Assembly: GCA_013823135.1 (NCBI GenBank)
Contig: PNLP01000009.1
Location: forward strand, 107,433-171,432
Direction: 5' to 3'
Length of the DNA stretch: 64,000 nt
From: Planctomycetaceae bacterium
GTDB lineage: Bacteria > Planctomycetota > Planctomycetia > Gemmatales > Gemmataceae
Under the pieces are notes generated by a model that was not told where the DNA came from, did not search any database, and saw only the letters and a list, made by a program, of their open reading frames with translations. The translations under genes and the position numbers were made by a program. Below are positions 59,872 through 64,000 of the stretch, piece after piece (positions within the stretch are counted from its first letter, which is position 1; every line of letters starts with the position of its first letter).

Positions 59872-61702
59872 CCCCCGGGATTTCATGGTCCCGGTTGGCT
59901 TCCTTCGCGAACGCTGCGTGCGCTTTCTCGGACCAGATCATCGCGAGCCAACCCCAGCCAACGGTTCCCACCACAACACCAGCAACACCCGTGAGAAACC
60001 AGACTGTCAGGATCCCGTCTCGAGAGGACAACAGGATTTCCGAGTCCATCGCAGGCAATGCTGCCAGCACAACTACCGGGGTACACGCTGCGATGAACAG
60101 ACTCGCGTACCCGACCAGTTCGCCAGCACCACTCCACCCCGCTCCGGCGCAGCAGCAACCAAGGACGAACCAGTAGCCACCGAGGAGCAGCAGCGCAGTG
60201 GGCACCGCCCGACCAATTGCGACACGTGAACTGCGAGCATCTGCGGAACACGAAATGCCCAGCGCCGCGAAGGCACTCAAGTAGGCTCCCAGCGCGATCC
60301 CCGTCAACGTGATCGCGACCACATTGACCGAACCGGTCAAAACACCAATAGCCCACACGGTTCCGAGAAGGATCATGGCATCACGCTGTCCCCACACGCA
60401 ACCGGCCCACTTCCCGTTAAGGATTTCGCGAACCGTCAACGGGGTACCGATGAGGCTCACCCAGGTGTCACGATCACGCTCGCCTGCTATTGCTGACGCC
60501 CCGCGAACGGTCGCCCGCAGCAACATCAAGATTCCAAACAAGCACGTCACCGTGCAAACCCAGAGCTTCGTCGAGCTCCGGAATGTTTCCAACGGACTTC
60601 GAAACTGCCCGTAACCGGAATCGAGCAGCAGTAAAGAAGCAATGTTAAAGAACGGCACGAAGACCGCGACCAGGATGGAAAAGAAAAATACTCGGTGAAG
60701 AATCCCGCTGTTGCTTCCGGGTTCGACGTGTATCTCGCGCCAGCGGATGGGGTCGTCGGTGACCACGGGGTGCCAGCGTGCCCTGCTCCGCCGGCCCAGA
60801 ACCCACGCCATCATCATCCCTGCCCGGCTTCGGGGTGCCGCCGTTCCACCTTCTCGCCGAACCGAAGCACGTATACGCCACGCAGCGAACACCATCCCAA
60901 AAACTGCCACTACCACATGGAACCCAACATACCACACCGCAGCGGGGGGTATGTCGTCGAGGTCCAACGTTCGGCCCATCTCTCGCCCAGCGATGAACGG
61001 GTTGCCCCGCACGAAGCGGTCCGCAAGTGTCTGCACCTGTGGATTGGTGGACCACCCGATTCCATCAACCGCAGCAAATGAAAGGTACAGGTACGCCACG
61101 GGCAAGGCATACGCGAGCAGCACGGCATCACGAGTGCGTGCCATCAGCACGGACGCGGCCACGCTGAGCGCCGAGAGTGACAGTACCGTGGAGATCGTCA
61201 TGCTCAGGCTGACAAGAAGGAGTCGCGGTTCGATGCCACCGAAGAACTGCATCAGCGACACAATGGGCAATCCCGCGATGACGAGCGTGAGCAATGCCCC
61301 AATTCGCGCTGCCAGTTTGCCAAACACAATCTCGCGGCCCGTCAGATCGGTCACGAGCAGGAAATGGAGTGTCTTGCGTTCCTTTTCGTCCGTGATGGTC
61401 GCCGCTGTGAAGGCAGGAGTCAGGGTAGCAATCACGAGAAACTGGGTGACGGAGTACACCCAGAAGAAGTTCTCGGCGAACCGCGTGAGTACGCTCGGAT
61501 GCACGACGCCACCGGGTGCGTTCAGGTCGCCACGCCAGGAGCGGTAGAACACGGCAAGAACGCCAACGAGAACGAGCAGGTACGCCCAGCGGATGAGAAA
61601 CGTGGAGAATCGCCGACCGACGCGGGTGGCGTCCAGCGTGAAGACCGGCCCGAAGACGCGATCCGCGACAAGCGAGGCCCACGCGGCCAACCGATCTCCC
61701 AT
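59795..61702 (-). CDS. ABC-2-type transporter permease
   Basis: The 635-residue protein has two halves, each with about six helices and the ABC-2 permease pattern TITDEKERKTLHFLLVTDL and AIAGERDRDTWVSLIGTPLT, in which an E-R-x-x-x-T sequence in a cytoplasmic loop is typical. It is thus a duplicated permease of the NatB/YfiM/gliding-type family, which in planctomycetes works with a separately encoded ATPase. No ATPase gene is adjacent. Substrate unknown. The C-terminal ~25 residues (ARPRGPRSAPQQGGQ) are encoded opposite the epimerase-like gene and look like run-on. Confidence 0.85.
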   Translation of the reverse strand: MGDRLAAWASLVADRVFGPVFTLDATRVGRRFSTFLIRWAYLLVLVGVLAVFYRSWRGDLNAPGGVVHPSVLTRFAENFFWVYSVTQFLVIATLTPAFTAATITDEKERKTLHFLLVTDLTGREIVFGKLAARIGALLTLVIAGLPIVSLMQFFGGIEPRLLLVSLSMTISTVLSLSALSVAASVLMARTRDAVLLAYALPVAYLYLSFAAVDGIGWSTNPQVQTLADRFVRGNPFIAGREMGRTLDLDDIPPAAVWYVGFHVVVAVFGMVFAAWRIRASVRREGGTAAPRSRAGMMMAWVLGRRSRARWHPVVTDDPIRWREIHVEPGSNSGILHRVFFFSILVAVFVPFFNIASLLLLDSGYGQFRSPLETFRSSTKLWVCTVTCLFGILMLLRATVRGASAIAGERDRDTWVSLIGTPLTVREILNGKWAGCVWGQRDAMILLGTVWAIGVLTGSVNVVAITLTGIALGAYLSAFAALGISCSADARSSRVAIGRAVPTALLLLGGYWFVLGCCCAGAGWSGAGELVGYASLFIAACTPVVVLAALPAMDSEILLSSRDGILTVWFLTGVAGVVVGTVGWGWLAMIWSEKAHAAFAKEANRDHEIPGARPRGPRSAPQQGGQLDNWRNGGST

Positions 61703-61800
61703 GTGATCTCCGCAGAAGTGATCGGCGCACTATAAGCTCTGGCGGAGAGTCGAGCAACGACCTGGACGACCGGCGTGCGTTTCTCTGCAGAAAAGAGGAC

Positions 61801-61828
61801 TTGAAGCGAGAGGCTCGATTGTTAGAAT
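61801..61828 (+). promoter_or_regulatory. predicted promoter of tRNA-Gly
   Basis: TTGAAG (61801-61806), a 16-base spacer and TAGAAT (61823-61828) lie 10 bases before the tRNA 5' end. Confidence 0.65.
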
Positions 61829-61838
61829 CGCCTCTGTT

Positions 61839-61909
61839 GCGGGATTGGTATATCGGCCGTGCCCAGCCTTCCCAAGGCTGTGAAAGGGGTTCGACTCCCC
61901 TATCCCGCT
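61839..61909 (+). tRNA. tRNA-Gly(CCC)
   Basis: A full cloverleaf can be drawn. Acceptor GCGGGAT (61839-61845) pairs with ATCCCGC (61902-61908); anticodon stem CAGCC/GGCTG (61864-61868, 61876-61880) encloses the loop TTCCCAA, giving anticodon CCC; T-arm AGGGG/CCCCT with loop TTCGACT (61885-61901). The D-arm (61848-61862) is short, pairing GTA with TGC-type G-T pairs. Discriminator base T at 61909; no CCA is encoded. Confidence 0.95.
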
Positions 61910-62252
61910 CTCCAAACTGCTGTGAAATAAGCACTTACGACGACGCATTTACTGGCAAAATCGGGAGGAATTTCGGGAGCCCGCCAAGGGCCGCGAGAAG
62001 TTCTCAGAGACTCGGTCTACCGCTCTCCCATGATGATTTCGCAAACTGTCTTCTCACCTCTTCACTTCCCTTGAATATGTCGTGCCGCCGACAAGCCAAA
62101 CGATCTGCATTCAATTTCCGATTGCGTGAACGAGCGACGGAGAAGAACACTTTGCACTATGGCGGTGTCAGCATGGCAGACACTGCCGCGTTGCTCCGAG
62201 CGGGCGAATGAGGTAGGATTACCTTCTCGACGGTGCATTCTCGGAGTTGGCA
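61910..62252. other. 343-base gap between tRNA-Gly and a Cys-rich gene; possible operators
   Basis: No gene is supported. Two dyads are visible: GTGTC-n9-GACAC (62166-62184), and AGGTA-ggat-TACCT (62211-62224), about 30 bases before the GTG at 62253. These are candidate operators for a metal-responsive regulator, but none is encoded nearby. No second copy of the tRNA 3' end was found in the window to serve as an attachment repeat. Confidence 0.4.
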
Positions 62253-62708
62253 GTGACGATCTTGGTCCGAGTCCTGATGCTGGTGGCCTGCCTGCCACTG
62301 CTTCAACCGACCGGCTTTTGCATCTGCAAAGCCGGATTGCGGACGAACTCACGGCCCGACTCGCTCCCAACGATACCGGTCGAAGTCCCGCACACGCCCT
62401 CGTCCGACTGCACCTGCCGCCATTGCAAAAGCGAACGCCCGCCCGCATTGCCGACGAAGACGGGCGAGCCGAGTTCTCCTGCACCGATTCCAGACGATTC
62501 GCACTCGCCGGGCTGTCCGGCCTCGGCGGGCGTCGATTGTTTCAAGTGGATCGAACCCGTCCAGTCTCTCGACTACGACATACCGGTCGAGGTTGTTGCC
62601 TTCCTGCCCATTGAAGTCGTCCGTTTCGCCACCCCTCCGACCATCACATCAACGGCTTGGCCGTCTTCGCCGCCATTCTACCTGACCCACTGTTCGCTCG
62701 TCATTTAG
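62253..62708 (+). CDS. Cys-containing secreted protein upstream of the CzcB-type gene
   Basis: About 151 residues, no recognised family. The N-terminus (TILVRVLMLVACLPLLQP) is a signal peptide, followed by CICKAG and, in a Pro/Ser-rich part, DCTCRHCKSERPP, then a second cysteine group (GCPASAGVDCFKW). GTG 62253 is taken as the start because GGAG lies six bases upstream. The style (signal peptide, Cys clusters, Pro-rich linker) is like the gene at 32967. It lies 155 bases before the CzcB-type gene on the same strand, so a periplasmic metal-binding role is inferred. Confidence 0.6.
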   Translation: MTILVRVLMLVACLPLLQPTGFCICKAGLRTNSRPDSLPTIPVEVPHTPSSDCTCRHCKSERPPALPTKTGEPSSPAPIPDDSHSPGCPASAGVDCFKWIEPVQSLDYDIPVEVVAFLPIEVVRFATPPTITSTAWPSSPPFYLTHCSLVI

Positions 62709-62863
62709 CTCAACGACACTTTCACATTGGTCCACGGCAACTACACCGTCGGGTTGGTAAACATCATTCCGCGTGTCGGCTGCCGTAAACAACCGCATGA
62801 TCGCGGTGCCTTGCGGTGCATCTTCCTGAAATGTGATTCACGAACTTGGATAAGGGGACCGCT

Positions 62864-64000
62864 ATGAGCGAGCCTGTCACCGGCGGTGCCGTAATGGAAC
62901 CACCTGCTCCAAAGGCCGACCGTCCACACTCTCCCCGCCAACGGGGACTCATGCGGTCTGCCATCGGCTCACTCGTGGGAACCATCCCGACGCTCTTTGT
63001 CGTGGCCGTCGCGGGGGCTGTGGGTTGGTGGGGGCACCACTCTGGCTGGAGGTTACCGAAGTTCTCGGAGTTGAATGGCCACGTCAAAGCAACGGACGAC
63101 TGGTGTGGGGAACACAACGTTCCCGAATCCATCTGCGTGGAGTGCGACCCGGACCTGTTGCCGAGGCCCGCTTTTCGCGAGTGGTGCAAACTGCACGGCG
63201 TACCCGAATGCACGCTCTGCAACCCCGAACTGGCCCAACTCCCGAAGACACCCGTCGTCACCGCCGCAGACCTCGACCGAACAAAGCGGGCACTGGATTT
63301 CGCTGACCGGCCCGGCAACAACTCCATCTGCCGCTCACACCACCGCCGCATTCAGTTCGCAACGGCCCGCGATGCCGACAAGGCTGGTGTCGCCGTCGAG
63401 CCAGTGTGGATGGCTCCGGCTGTCGAGTTTGTCTCGGCTCCGGGCGAGATCGGGTACGACCAGTCGCGGGTCGCTCACCTGTCGGCCCGCTCGCCCGGCA
63501 CCGTGCGGAAGGTCTTCAAGCACCTTGGCCAAGAGGTGAAGGCCGGGGAACTGCTGGCGTTGGTCGATGCCGCAGAGGTTGGGAAGGCTAAGGCCGAGTT
63601 ACTCCAGGCGTTCGCGGGGCACCAGTTAAAGGCCGAGACGCTCGCCAGCATCAAACAGTCTGGCGGAGCCGTGCCGGGTGCCCGTCTCCGCGAGGTCGAA
63701 GCGGCTCTTGTCGAGGCCGAGATTCGGCTTTCTGCGGGTTGCCAGTCGCTCACGAATCTTGGTTTGCCTTTCGATGAAGCGGAACTGCGAGCCCTGACCG
63801 CCGACCAACTCAAGACAAAACTCCACTTCCTCGGCATTCCGACCAATGTTGCGCGGTCGCTCGACTTGAAGACGGCGACGACGAACCTGGTGCCGCTGGT
63901 CACGCCGATGGACGGTCTGATTGTGTCGCGGGAAATGGCTGTCGGGGAAGTCGTGGACATCTCCCGCATCCTTTTCGAGATCGTGGATACCCGGTCGCTA
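62864..64000 (+). CDS. czcB: CzcB/CusB-type RND periplasmic adaptor (3' end outside window)
   Basis: The reading frame is open from ATG 62864 to the window edge (379 codons). A membrane anchor (~37-58, VGTIPTLFVVAVAGAVGWW) is followed by a Cys/His-rich part with two similar units, WCGEHNVPESICVECDPDL and WCKLHGVPECTLCNPEL, and a third CRSH group. The rest is a membrane fusion protein: HLSARSPGTVRKVFKHLGQE (lipoyl-like half), an alpha-helical hairpin (AEVGKAKAELLQAFAGHQLK), and LVPLVTPMDGLIVSREMAVG (second lipoyl half). It should link an RND metal pump to an outer-membrane channel. GGGG lies upstream of the ATG. Confidence 0.92.
   Translation, partial: MSEPVTGGAVMEPPAPKADRPHSPRQRGLMRSAIGSLVGTIPTLFVVAVAGAVGWWGHHSGWRLPKFSELNGHVKATDDWCGEHNVPESICVECDPDLLPRPAFREWCKLHGVPECTLCNPELAQLPKTPVVTAADLDRTKRALDFADRPGNNSICRSHHRRIQFATARDADKAGVAVEPVWMAPAVEFVSAPGEIGYDQSRVAHLSARSPGTVRKVFKHLGQEVKAGELLALVDAAEVGKAKAELLQAFAGHQLKAETLASIKQSGGAVPGARLREVEAALVEAEIRLSAGCQSLTNLGLPFDEAELRALTADQLKTKLHFLGIPTNVARSLDLKTATTNLVPLVTPMDGLIVSREMAVGEVVDISRILFEIVDTRSL

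Noticed and set aside
61910..62120. Remnant of an integrase after tRNA-Gly
   Set aside because: Both strands were read for integrase-type tyrosine-recombinase motifs and none was found.
62126..62614. 162-residue plus-strand open frame overlapping the Cys-rich gene
   Set aside because: The frame from 62253 has a ribosome binding site, a signal peptide and Cys motifs, while this one is Arg/His-rich and without features.

Overview
The window is a GC-rich stretch of a bacterial chromosome that looks like a planctomycete, most likely Gemmataceae. The inference rests on family content: three transmembrane Hanks-type Ser/Thr kinases with different extracytoplasmic modules (WD40, a laminin-like C-terminal domain behind an N-terminal GYF_2, and NPCBM), a DUF1501 secreted protein, a zinc-ribbon membrane protein with a KKK-rich linker, long intergenic palindromes, and many fused or oversized versions of housekeeping proteins. 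No rRNA, CRISPR array, prophage or transposase was seen. One tRNA is present, tRNA-Gly(CCC).

Layout. 1-1088: 3' part of a CzcA-type RND metal pump. 1096-11473: WD40 kinase, PriA, a thioredoxin-fold lipoprotein, GYF_2 kinase, DUF1501 protein. 11924-18912: a three-gene type IV pilus-like assembly set whose first protein is a PilM-PilN fusion, closed by a strong terminator. 19070-21411: cysteine synthase, zinc-ribbon protein, TrpC. 21497-30947: a respiratory operon on the minus strand that carries a caa3-type oxidase (coxB-coxA-coxC and a subunit-IV-like protein), a diheme cytochrome c lipoprotein, a Rieske protein, a cytochrome b/c fusion and a CtaG-ferredoxin fusion, so quinol:cytochrome c:oxygen electron transfer is encoded as one unit. 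31251-33947: a NadD-NadK fusion, a Cys-rich secreted protein and a Csp-like copper-binding four-helix protein. 34018-42575: TrmB, FabZ, a degenerate HAD protein, a ketopantoate reductase with a palindromic insertion, NPCBM kinase, TsaE, RF2 (with programmed frameshift), an SDR and a PP2C phosphatase. 42833-49259: a glycosyltransferase and a complete branched-chain amino acid ABC importer (livJHMGF-like) in which the LivG ATPase carries a transmembrane hairpin. 49585-61702: small membrane protein, ATP-grasp ligase, KamA aminomutase, two polytopic glycosyltransferase-like proteins, glutamate dehydrogenase, an epimerase-like protein and an ABC-2-type permease. 61839-64000: tRNA-Gly, a Cys-rich secreted protein and the start of a CzcB-type adaptor.

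The strongest unusual signals are (i) several families of palindromic repeats, one of which (core TTTAGCCGCGACC) recurs between genes and once lies in frame inside the ketopantoate reductase gene, while another supplies the apparent start region of coxC; (ii) a cluster of domain fusions (PilM-PilN, NadD-NadK, CtaG-ferredoxin); (iii) an ABC ATPase with an inserted membrane hairpin; and (iv) a HAD-fold protein that has lost its nucleophile. All functional calls come from reading motifs by eye; no database search was run.
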